NCBI GenBank assembly: GCA_002717915.1
Contig: PBCV01000039.1
Location: 10,806-15,848, forward strand
DNA: 5,043 nucleotides
From: Fidelibacterota bacterium
GTDB taxonomy: Bacteria > Fidelibacterota > Marinisomatia > Marinisomatales > UBA1611
Reading direction: 5' to 3'
Part shown: positions 1-5,043 of the stretch, piece by piece
Layout: every line of letters starts with the position of its first letter
Numbering within the stretch: the first letter of the stretch is position 1
The notes under the pieces: generated by a model
Database searches by the model: none
What the model saw: the letters and a program-made list of their open reading frames with translations, nothing else
What the model was told of the DNA's origin: nothing
Translations under genes and position numbers: made by a program

Positions 1-101
1 CCGGCCATAAAAAATGGCAGGGCAAATGTGGTGATCAAAAATAATTTTGTTTTCACCCGGTTCATGAACTCCCATTTCATGATTTTCCAGATCTGGTTCA
101 T
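1..101 (-). CDS. ABC-2 type transporter permease, N-terminal fragment (runs off left edge)
   Basis: Only the first 33 codons are visible, starting at ATG 101-99 and leaving the window at base 1. The peptide opens MNQIWKIMKWEFMNRVKTK and continues into a hydrophobic stretch (LFLITTFALPFFMA). A short Trp/Phe-rich amphipathic start, a basic MNRVKTK turn and then the first transmembrane helix is the typical opening of NatB/YhaP-like ABC-2 permeases. The protein would sit in the cytoplasmic membrane and form the transport channel for the ATPase encoded just upstream. The start codon overlaps that ATPase's TGA stop in an ATGA (98-101), so the two are very likely co-translated and work as one exporter. 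The substrate cannot be told. The family call rests on the N-terminal pattern and the partner gene; the rest of the protein is outside the window. Confidence 0.8.
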   Translation of the reverse strand, partial: MNQIWKIMKWEFMNRVKTKLFLITTFALPFFMA

Positions 102-985
102 GACGTTTTTTTCACTTCTTCAATAAAAATCTGTTCCAGGGACGGCACCTTTACCTGGAAAGACTCCACAGTCACCTGGCTATTCACCCAGCTTAAAAAT
201 CTATCCGGTTTCTGCTTTAATATACCGGATAGGGTGGTTTCCTTTATTTCAACTTCAGTGAAAAACGACCGTACCTTATCATTTTCCAGTGTACCAGAAT
301 AGCGAACTTCAACTGCATCGCTGGTATGTGTTTTTCGAATATCATCCAGGACTCCTTCAACAACAATTTTACCCTTATTGATCAGGCAGATATTGGTACA
401 CAGTCGCTCCACCTGTTCCATCTGGTGGGTGGAAAAAACAATGGTTTTCCCTTCATCCCGTTTTTCTTGGATGATTTCTTTGAGAAGCAACTGGTTCAAG
501 GGATCCAGTCCAGTGAATGGTTCATCCAGGATCAGCAATCCCGGGTCGTGTAAAAGAGCCAGGATGAACTGGATTTTTTGCTGATTTCCTTTAGAAAGTT
601 CTTCAATCTTTCGGTTGCCCTGATCAATCAGGCTGAAGCGCTCTAGCCACATGGAAGCCCGAGACCGTGCTTCTTCTTTATCCAGTCCTCGGAGAATCCC
701 AAAATAGTGTATGGTCTCTTCCAGCTTCTGTTTCTGGTACAGACCCCGGTCTTCCGGCAAATACCCCAGATTCTCTCTGCCGAGTTTATTAATATCACTT
801 CCATTAAGGTTAATAATCCCGGAATCTGGATGAATAATACCCATGATCATTCGGATGGTGGTTGTTTTTCCCGCACCATTCGGCCCTAAAAAACCATAAA
901 TATCGCCCTGCTCTACCCTGAATGAAACACCATCCACAGCACGGACGCCTTCGTATTGTTTAATAAGGTTCTGTAAGGATAACAC
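98..985 (-). CDS. ABC transporter ATP-binding protein, NatA/EcsA-like with C-terminal DUF4162-like domain
   Basis: This 295-residue protein is a complete ABC ATPase that would power the adjacent ABC-2 permease from the cytoplasmic face. Visible motifs are Walker A GPNGAGKTT (34-42), a Q-loop region reading GYLPEDRGLY (74-83) with Glu in the usual Gln position, signature LSKGN (130-134, a variant of LSGGQ), Walker B LLILDEP (150-156), D-loop GLDP (159-162) and H-loop His187 (STHQ). The YLPExRGLY string and the roughly 85-residue tail after residue 210 are hallmarks of the NatA/YhaQ-type group carrying DUF4162. The start is GTG (985-983), sharing one base with the upstream TAG stop (TAGTG). No good Shine-Dalgarno precedes it, so translation probably depends on coupling. 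The N-terminus begins at the normal family position, which supports this start. The transported substrate is not predictable; sodium, peptide or lipid-related export are all known for relatives. Confidence 0.93.
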   Translation of the reverse strand: MLSLQNLIKQYEGVRAVDGVSFRVEQGDIYGFLGPNGAGKTTTIRMIMGIIHPDSGIINLNGSDINKLGRENLGYLPEDRGLYQKQKLEETIHYFGILRGLDKEEARSRASMWLERFSLIDQGNRKIEELSKGNQQKIQFILALLHDPGLLILDEPFTGLDPLNQLLLKEIIQEKRDEGKTIVFSTHQMEQVERLCTNICLINKGKIVVEGVLDDIRKTHTSDAVEVRYSGTLENDKVRSFFTEVEIKETTLSGILKQKPDRFLSWVNSQVTVESFQVKVPSLEQIFIEEVKKTS

Positions 986-2598
986 TACAGATCAATGGGA
1001 CTGCCATCGCAATATTCCGGGACATTCACGTCCAAATATTTTGCGATTGTGGGAGCTATATCTACGGTCGCCCTTGGGGATGTGTCTTCTTGGGATTTAA
1101 AATGGCTGCGGGCAAAAATAAGGGGCACGTGTGTATCGTAATCATAGGGTGAACCGTGCGATGTGCCGTAGGGATCTCTGTATAGAAAACCAGGGGTTAC
1201 AATAGGAAAAATTTCAGGGGTCTTTTCAATGTGAATCATGTTTTTTAAGCGCAGGGTGATCTTATCTTTATCTTTACTTTTTAGTATGTCATCCTTTATC
1301 ACGACACGTTCCACACCAACAACATTTGTAAGGTATTTTTTCACGATTTCATAGATATGGTCCGGCCTCAGGTTTGCCTTTTTTAATCGTTCATGATCTA
1401 GAAAATAATTCGCTCCTTCACGGTGATATAATTTTTTCCCAAAACGCTCTTCACATTCTTCATCGATCCATTCAATTGCTTCTGCCAGATGTTTTTGATT
1501 GATACGTCCTCCCGAGCCGCCTTTTTCAACCAAATACTCGGGCAGAGGTAACCCTCCGTGGTCTGCTGTAAGGACAAACATAACATTCTCAAGCCCTAGA
1601 GTTTTATCCACGAACTCCATAAAATTTCCCATATAACGATCCAGTTTTATACATGCATCCATTACTTCTTGTGAATGGGGTCCATAATCATGGATCATCC
1701 AATCCATGGCTGAGAAACCAATGAATAATAAATCCGGATGGTCACCTTTACCTAAGGCTTCTCCATTAATGGCTTCCTTTGCCAGGTTCAATACTTCCCG
1801 TTCAAACCATGGAAAGCCCATAAACGCTGCAGTTGGATCGACACTGGCATCGATCCCAATGGGAAAAACAGGTGAATATTCATCCATTAAATAACCATCC
1901 ACCTCTCCCAGGTAATGATCTTCACGCGCATACTCTAAATAGAGATTATCGGAGAGTGATTTAACCCAAACAGAATCCTTATACGACCCTGCCTTCAGAT
2001 TCTGATTGAACAGGGTAGCCCAATCCGGGAGTTCATCTACATAATGGTCAGATGATATAAATTTCCCTGCCCTATTGTAATACAGTGGGAGATTGGGCTG
2101 TTTTCCACCCAATAAGCATGCTGCCCGATCCTTTCCGCCGATTGATATTACCTTAGAACTGGGGTATTCAGTTTTCAGCCAATCACCAAGTCCAAATGTA
2201 TTATACCGTGCAAAAGACCTGGCTTTACCTTCAGTTGATCCAACTACTTTTGCATTTGGGTCTTCGACACAGTTTACATTTTTTTTAAGATTTCTGTCAT
2301 ACCAACTGTTCCCAAGCATCCCGATTTTACCTGGGTATTGGCCAAATCCAATGGCAGTGTGCCCGGGACCCGTTGCAGTATAACTATGTTCATGATGGGT
2401 ATTTGTAAACCAGATACCATGATCCATCAACCATCGAAAACCGCCCGTATAGAGATTATCAAATCTCGTCAATAGATCAGGCCTCATCTGGTCCACAACC
2501 AGCGTAATGACCAGTTTTGGAGTTGCGGGTGGGGATGCTGTACAGAAAAAAGAAACAAAGGCTGCAGTACAGAACAGCCCCAGATATTTTCTTATCAT
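985..2598 (-). CDS. Secreted alkaline phosphatase superfamily enzyme, PafA-like (Thr nucleophile, Lys-x-Arg type)
   Basis: This 537-residue hydrolase has a Sec signal peptide: MIRK, a hydrophobic core at about 5-18, and likely cleavage near residues 20-22. It should act in the periplasm or outside the cell on phosphate esters. It follows the PafA alkaline phosphatase closely. The first metal ligand is Asp36 in LVVDQMR and the candidate nucleophile is Thr76 in TATGPGHT. Asn97 lies in GNSWYD, and Lys156 and Arg158 in GGKDRA, the pair typical of PafA-type phosphate binding. Further metal ligands are Asp299 and His303 (MDWMIHDYGP), Asp346-His347 (TADHGG) and His490 (YDTHVPLIF). Alignment to PafA is from memory of that family. 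All catalytic positions appear intact, and the length is near that of PafA (about 540). The ATG overlaps the tyrS stop by 4 bp and has a good Shine-Dalgarno at 2606-2610. The family also includes phosphodiesterases, so the physiological substrate is uncertain, although the Lys-x-Arg motif favours monoesterase activity. Confidence 0.88.
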   Translation of the reverse strand: MIRKYLGLFCTAAFVSFFCTASPPATPKLVITLVVDQMRPDLLTRFDNLYTGGFRWLMDHGIWFTNTHHEHSYTATGPGHTAIGFGQYPGKIGMLGNSWYDRNLKKNVNCVEDPNAKVVGSTEGKARSFARYNTFGLGDWLKTEYPSSKVISIGGKDRAACLLGGKQPNLPLYYNRAGKFISSDHYVDELPDWATLFNQNLKAGSYKDSVWVKSLSDNLYLEYAREDHYLGEVDGYLMDEYSPVFPIGIDASVDPTAAFMGFPWFEREVLNLAKEAINGEALGKGDHPDLLFIGFSAMDWMIHDYGPHSQEVMDACIKLDRYMGNFMEFVDKTLGLENVMFVLTADHGGLPLPEYLVEKGGSGGRINQKHLAEAIEWIDEECEERFGKKLYHREGANYFLDHERLKKANLRPDHIYEIVKKYLTNVVGVERVVIKDDILKSKDKDKITLRLKNMIHIEKTPEIFPIVTPGFLYRDPYGTSHGSPYDYDTHVPLIFARSHFKSQEDTSPRATVDIAPTIAKYLDVNVPEYCDGSPIDL

Positions 2599-3803
2599 CC
2601 AGTAACCTTCAAAAATCGTCGTTTCCCAACTTTCAAGATTTGATCGCCATTAGGAGTAAGGGTTTTTTGAATATCTTCTACTGGCTTACCATCCAGTTTT
2701 ACAGCACCCTGTTTAACCATCCTGCGAGCTTCCCCCTTACTTTTTAAAAGCCCAGCATCAAAAAGAACATTCACAATCAAATCTTCTCCTTTTAAAGTGT
2801 ATTCAGGCATATCATCTGGAATACCTTTCCCCACAACAACGGTATTAAAATGATCTTCAGCTTTTGTTGCTGTTTCATCATCATAATAAAGAGCAACAAC
2901 CGCACGTGCTAACTCTCGCTTAACATCCATAGGGTTCACTGCTGGATCAACCAAACGCTTTTTCACAGACTTGGTGACGGACTCGTCAGCATCAGCCGCA
3001 AGAGTAAACCATTTTAGGATCATATCATCAGAAATAGAGAGTGTTTTCCCATACATATCTTCAGGTGTATCCTGGAGCCCAATATGATTCCCATACGATT
3101 TAGACATTTTCTCTACACCATCTGTTCCTTCCAAAAGAGGTGTGGTTATAATACATTGCGGTTCCTGTCCATGGTCCTTCTGCAGATCACGTCCAACGAG
3201 AAGATTAAATTTCTGGTCCGTCCCGCCCAATTCTACATCTGCTCTCAGCTCCACTGAGTCCTGTGCCTGGGCCAATGGGTATAGAAATTCGTGGATGGAA
3301 ATGGGTACTTCTGCCTGGAATCGTTTTGTAAAATCATCCCGCTCCAGCATCCGTGCAACGGTATAAGAACTGGCTAATTGTACAACATCATTAAAATTCA
3401 TTTTATTAAGCCAATCTGAATTATATTTGATAATAACACTTCTAATATCAAGTATTACTTTAGCCTGTTCCACATAATTATCAGCATTTGCTTTCGCTTC
3501 GTCCAGGGTCAGCTGTGGGCGGGTTTTGTTCCGGCCTGACGGATCTCCGATCATGGCAGTAAAATCGCCGATCACCAATACAGCAGTGTGCCCCAGATCC
3601 TGGAAGTGCCGGAGTTTCCTGAGAACCACCCCATGTCCGATATGTAGATCGGGCATGCTGGGATCACAGCCCAGTTTTACAATAAGTGGGTTCCCTGTTG
3701 ATGTAGACCGTTCCAGTTTCTTTACAAGGTCATCTTCCGGTATAATCTCTTCCGTACCCCGGCGGATGAGGTCCATCTGCTCATTAACGGTTAAATAGCT
3801 CAT
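2595..3803 (-). CDS. tyrS: Tyrosyl-tRNA synthetase (TyrZ-like, KMSKS type)
   Basis: This cytoplasmic class I aminoacyl-tRNA synthetase charges tRNA-Tyr with tyrosine using ATP. The 402 residues contain a Rossmann catalytic domain with HIGH (54-57, in PDLHIGHGVVLRK), the DFTAMIGDPSGR block (80-91), YPLAQAQDSV (175-184), GGTDQKFNLLVGR (193-205) and KMSKS (232-236). An anticodon-binding helical region follows, then a C-terminal S4 RNA-binding domain (about 340-402, core KGEARRMVKQGAVKLDGKPV). The full HIGH plus KMSKS pair and the ADVELGGTDQKFN string place it in the TyrZ-like subfamily rather than the E. coli TyrS group, whose second motif is KFGKT. Tyr175, Gln179, Asp182 and Gln197 fit the tyrosine-binding positions of the family. 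The ATG overlaps the smpB stop (ATGA, 3800-3803), and its own stop overlaps the phosphatase start. No T-box leader is possible inside this operon. Product assignment is secure. Confidence 0.97.
   Translation of the reverse strand: MSYLTVNEQMDLIRRGTEEIIPEDDLVKKLERSTSTGNPLIVKLGCDPSMPDLHIGHGVVLRKLRHFQDLGHTAVLVIGDFTAMIGDPSGRNKTRPQLTLDEAKANADNYVEQAKVILDIRSVIIKYNSDWLNKMNFNDVVQLASSYTVARMLERDDFTKRFQAEVPISIHEFLYPLAQAQDSVELRADVELGGTDQKFNLLVGRDLQKDHGQEPQCIITTPLLEGTDGVEKMSKSYGNHIGLQDTPEDMYGKTLSISDDMILKWFTLAADADESVTKSVKKRLVDPAVNPMDVKRELARAVVALYYDDETATKAEDHFNTVVVGKGIPDDMPEYTLKGEDLIVNVLFDAGLLKSKGEARRMVKQGAVKLDGKPVEDIQKTLTPNGDQILKVGKRRFLKVTG
2606..2610 (-). promoter_or_regulatory. Shine-Dalgarno site of the phosphatase gene
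   Basis: Read on the minus strand, GAAGG lies 7 bases before the ATG at 2598, inside the last codons of tyrS. It is the clearest ribosome binding site in the operon; the other junctions have little or none. It supports the chosen phosphatase start and suggests some ribosome entry independent of tyrS termination. Confidence 0.6.
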
Positions 3804-4249
3804 TCGGCACTTAATGCCCTTTGAATATCTCTTTCAACATCACGTTTCTTTTTTGTTTCCCGCTTATCATAGAGTTTTTTACCCTTGGCAAGGCCAAATT
3901 CAAGTTTGATAAGGCCGCCTTTAAAATACAATTTTGTTGGAACGGCTGTTAACCCTTTTTCTGCCAATTTAGAACCGATTCTTTGGATCTCTTTTTTATG
4001 AAGCAATAATTTACGGTTCCTGACCGGTTCATGGCCTTCAGACCCTGTGTGGCTATAGCTGGCGATGTGGGATCCTTTGAGCCAGGCTTCTCCCTTGCGT
4101 ATTAAAATATATCCCTGCTTTAAACTGGCCTTCCCTTCACGGATACTCTTCACTTCACTGCCCTTGAGCTGGACTCCGGCTTCGAATGTTTCAAGAATAT
4201 GATATTCGTGGAACGCTTTTCGGTTAGTGGCAACGACGGTGTTTTCCAT
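3800..4249 (-). CDS. smpB: SsrA-binding protein SmpB (trans-translation)
   Basis: SmpB binds tmRNA (SsrA) and delivers it to stalled ribosomes, mimicking the codon-anticodon stem so that the nascent chain is tagged and the ribosome freed. The 149 residues are full length for the family. They show the N-terminal ATNRKAFHEY block (7-16), TFEAGVQLKGSEVKSIREGK (21-40), HEPVRNRKLLLHKKEI (73-88), LTAVPTKLYFKGG (100-112) and GLAKGKKLYDKRE (119-131). A basic C-terminal helix (132-149) ends DIQRALSAE and would enter the mRNA channel. The ATG at 4249 places ATNRK at the usual distance from the N-terminus. No clear Shine-Dalgarno lies upstream, and the proposed promoter would leave only about a 10-base leader. 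It is the first gene of the operon and overlaps tyrS by 4 bp. The tmRNA gene itself is not in this window. Confidence 0.97.
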   Translation of the reverse strand: MENTVVATNRKAFHEYHILETFEAGVQLKGSEVKSIREGKASLKQGYILIRKGEAWLKGSHIASYSHTGSEGHEPVRNRKLLLHKKEIQRIGSKLAEKGLTAVPTKLYFKGGLIKLEFGLAKGKKLYDKRETKKKRDVERDIQRALSAE

Positions 4250-4265
4250 ATAATAAAAGCAATCT

Positions 4266-4295
4266 AAAATACAAGGTTGAGTGACGCCATCACAA
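4266..4295 (-). promoter_or_regulatory. Candidate promoter of the smpB-tyrS operon
   Basis: On the minus strand, TTGTGA (4295-4290) is followed after 18 bp by TATTTT (4271-4266). Each hexamer matches the sigma-70 consensus at four of six positions. Transcription would begin near 4259, about 10 bases before the smpB ATG. The same segment can also be read as a near-match to the Bacteroidota-type -7 element (TATTTTAG against TAnnTTTG), with a TTG 21 bp upstream. It is supported by position and spacing only; the match is modest. Confidence 0.35.
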
Positions 4296-4320
4296 GTTTA
4301 TTCCTTGCGACTTGGCGTCA
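4282..4320. repeat. Perfect 8-bp inverted repeat in the smpB/tRNA-Leu divergent region
   Basis: TGACGCCA (4282-4289) and TGGCGTCA (4313-4320) are exact reverse complements separated by 23 bases. A second short pair, CAAG (4293-4296) and CTTG (4304-4307), lies inside. The arms are centred 31 bp apart, close to three helical turns. The left arm falls in the spacer of the candidate smpB promoter and the right arm lies upstream of its -35. It could be a regulator binding site or a weak hairpin. No T-run follows on either strand, so it is not a normal terminator. Confidence 0.5.
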
Positions 4321-4360
4321 GGATAAGATAAAATTCCTGGTCTTAATTCAGGCTCTTTTT

Positions 4361-4366
4361 GATAAT
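4361..4366 (+). promoter_or_regulatory. Candidate -10 box of the tRNA-Leu gene
   Basis: GATAAT matches the TATAAT consensus at five of six positions and ends 8 bases before the tRNA 5' end. Transcription would start only about two bases upstream of the mature tRNA. No convincing -35 is seen at the expected distance (around 4337-4344). The hexamer is well placed, but the evidence is limited to this one box. Confidence 0.4.
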
Positions 4367-4374
4367 GTGATATT

Positions 4375-4458
4375 GCCCGGGTGGCGGAATTGGTAGACGC
4401 GCACGGTTCAGGTCCGTGTGTCCTAACAGACGTGCTGGTTCGACTCCAGTCTCGGGCA
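4375..4458 (+). tRNA. tRNA-Leu (anticodon CAG)
   Basis: This 84-nt class II tRNA reads the leucine codon CUG. The acceptor strands GCCCGGG (4375-4381) and CTCGGGC (4451-4457) pair with one G-U, and A4458 is the discriminator. The anticodon stem CACGG/CCGTG (4402-4406, 4414-4418) encloses loop TTCAGGT with anticodon CAG at 4409-4411. A long variable region (4419-4433) can form a short GTC/GAC stem, as expected for leucine. The T arm has stem GCTGG/CCAGT around the loop TTCGACT (4439-4445). The D-loop carries the usual GGTAGA. The 3' CCA is not encoded: the discriminator is followed by CAT, so a CCA-adding enzyme must finish it. The gene is divergent from smpB and has its own terminator directly downstream. 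Confidence 0.97.
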
Positions 4459-4462
4459 CATT

Positions 4463-4490
4463 AAAGCCGATATTTGTCGGCTTTTTTATT
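4463..4490 (+). terminator. Rho-independent terminator after tRNA-Leu
   Basis: AAAGCCGA (4463-4470) pairs perfectly with TCGGCTTT (4477-4484) around the six-base loop TATTTG, followed by a run of six T (4482-4487) and then ATT. It begins four bases after the tRNA discriminator and should end tRNA transcription. The next gene starts only 24 bases downstream, so that gene needs its own promoter or read-through. Confidence 0.9.
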
Positions 4491-4502
4491 GAATCCAAAG
4501 TC

Positions 4503-4510
4503 TAAATTTG
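4503..4510 (+). promoter_or_regulatory. TAnnTTTG-like box just before the glycosyltransferase start
   Basis: TAAATTTG fits the Bacteroidota-type -7 element TAnnTTTG exactly and ends four bases before the ATG at 4514. If used, the transcript would be leaderless or nearly so, which would agree with the absence of a Shine-Dalgarno. No TTG lies at the expected 19-21 bp upstream; the nearest ones (TTG at 4489-4491, TTTG at 4473-4476) are at wrong distances. This is a weak call that depends on an unproven taxonomic guess. Confidence 0.2.
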
Positions 4511-4513
4511 AAT

Positions 4514-5043
4514 ATGAAAATGCTTTTGATAGAACCTTATTACACTGGATCCCACAAGCAATGGGCAGATGGGTATAAAAAGTACAGTCTTCATGAAATC
4601 AAAATTCTATCTATGAAAGGCCAGTTCTGGAAATGGCGCATGCATGGTGGTGCTGTGACACTTGCACGAGAATTCAACAGAATGGATTGGGATCCGGATC
4701 TAATCCTGGCAACGGATATGTTGGACCTAACCACGTTTCTTGCCCTAACACGGGAAAAATCACATAGGATACCAACAGCAATCTATTTTCACGAGAACCA
4801 ACTCTCCTATCCTTGGTCGCTTGAAGATAGAGATATTCAAAAAAATAGAGATAATCATTATGGATTCATTAACTATGCTTCAGCTTTAGCGGCAGACCGG
4901 GTATTTTTCAATTCTGAGTTTCATATGAATTCTTTTTTGGATGCACTTCACCCCTTTTTAAAACATTTCCCTGATCATAATGAACTGGACTCTGTTAACA
5001 TCATTCGTAATAAATCTAGCGTTCTTCATCTGGGTATGGATCT
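4514..5043 (+). CDS. QTMAN/GTDC1-like glycosyltransferase (DUF3524), N-terminal part; candidate tRNA-queuosine mannosyltransferase
   Basis: The frame is open from ATG 4514 to the right edge, giving 176 codons; the rest of the gene is outside the window. Visible blocks are IEPYYTGSHKQWADGY (6-21), FWKWRMHGGAVTLARE (38-53), DLILATDMLDLTTFLAL (62-78), IYFHENQLSYP (90-100) and INYASALAADRVFFNSEFH (119-137), followed by FLKHFPDH (148-155). These recall the N-terminal domain of GTDC1 (QTMAN), the animal enzyme that adds mannose to queuosine in tRNA-Asp. The C-terminal GT-B donor-binding half would lie beyond base 5043. The family is recognised from memory of motifs; tRNA as the bacterial substrate is inference. 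An alternative ATG at 4520 would drop two residues, but the first fits the family. No Shine-Dalgarno is present. The gene follows the tRNA-Leu terminator on the same strand. A glycosyltransferase acting on a different acceptor remains possible. Confidence 0.82.
   Translation, partial: MKMLLIEPYYTGSHKQWADGYKKYSLHEIKILSMKGQFWKWRMHGGAVTLAREFNRMDWDPDLILATDMLDLTTFLALTREKSHRIPTAIYFHENQLSYPWSLEDRDIQKNRDNHYGFINYASALAADRVFFNSEFHMNSFLDALHPFLKHFPDHNELDSVNIIRNKSSVLHLGMD

Noticed and set aside
326..889. Several plus-strand open frames opposite the ABC ATPase gene
   Set aside because: The minus-strand frame carries every ABC ATPase motif over this whole region; the plus-strand peptides show no family features.
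2093..2383. Plus-strand open frame of 96 codons opposite the phosphatase gene
   Set aside because: It lies wholly antisense to a well-supported gene, has no recognisable domain, and its composition follows the complementary coding strand.
2530..2598. Lipoprotein signal in the phosphatase N-terminus (Cys9 or Cys19)
   Set aside because: The residues before either Cys do not form a good lipobox (no Leu-Ala/Ser-Gly/Ala-Cys); an ordinary Sec signal peptide fits better.
3142..3798. Plus-strand open frames opposite tyrS
   Set aside because: They are antisense to clear TyrRS sequence, including the GGTDQ and HIGH regions, and no ribosome site or domain supports them.
4282..4320. Intrinsic terminator at the inverted repeat
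   Set aside because: The loop is long (23 bases, with only a weak inner stem) and no T-run follows on either strand. No gene ends nearby that would need it.
4250..4374. T-box or other tRNA-sensing riboswitch upstream of the smpB-tyrS operon
   Set aside because: The space before smpB is about 125 bp and shared with the tRNA promoter. No T-box sequence, specifier stem or terminator/antiterminator pair is seen on the minus strand.
4375..4458. tRNA-Leu as an integration site for a mobile element
   Set aside because: No integrase gene and no direct repeat of the tRNA 3' end appear in the window; the downstream gene looks like an ordinary chromosomal gene.

Overview
This window holds a compact bacterial locus with two divergent transcription units separated by about 125 bp. 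Base composition is moderate to slightly AT-rich. The organism is probably a Gram-negative-type bacterium, because one gene encodes a Sec-exported, PafA-like phosphatase. The mix of a PafA-like phosphatase, a KMSKS-type tyrosyl-tRNA synthetase, weak Shine-Dalgarno signals and a tRNA gene without an encoded CCA would suit the Bacteroidota/FCB side of the tree or a related uncultured phylum. This is only a weak inference, and no feature fixes the taxon.

Minus strand (4249 down to 1): five genes run head to tail as smpB, tyrS, a secreted alkaline-phosphatase-superfamily enzyme, an ABC-2 transporter ATPase, and its permease, which runs off the left edge. Every junction overlaps: 4 bp (ATGA), 4 bp (ATGA), 1 bp (TAGTG) and 4 bp (ATGA). 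This is strong evidence for one translationally coupled operon. It joins ribosome rescue and tyrosine charging to an envelope phosphatase and a NatAB/Ecs-like exporter. A candidate promoter for it lies at 4266-4295, overlapped by a perfect 8-bp inverted repeat.

Plus strand (4361 to 5043): a tRNA-Leu(CAG) gene (4375-4458) has a -10-like hexamer just upstream and a clear rho-independent terminator just downstream. From 4514 an open reading frame runs off the right edge. Its 176 visible residues match the N-terminal domain (formerly DUF3524) of GTDC1/QTMAN, the animal tRNA-queuosine alpha-mannosyltransferase. This is the most interesting item: a bacterial relative of an enzyme that glycosylates a tRNA anticodon base, lying beside a tRNA gene and divergent from tyrS, whose tRNA is a queuosine carrier.

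No insertion sequence, CRISPR array, integrase, frameshifted gene or gene-free stretch over 300 bases was seen. The theme is translation (SmpB, TyrRS, tRNA-Leu, candidate tRNA-modifying glycosyltransferase) plus cell-envelope functions at the distal end of the operon.
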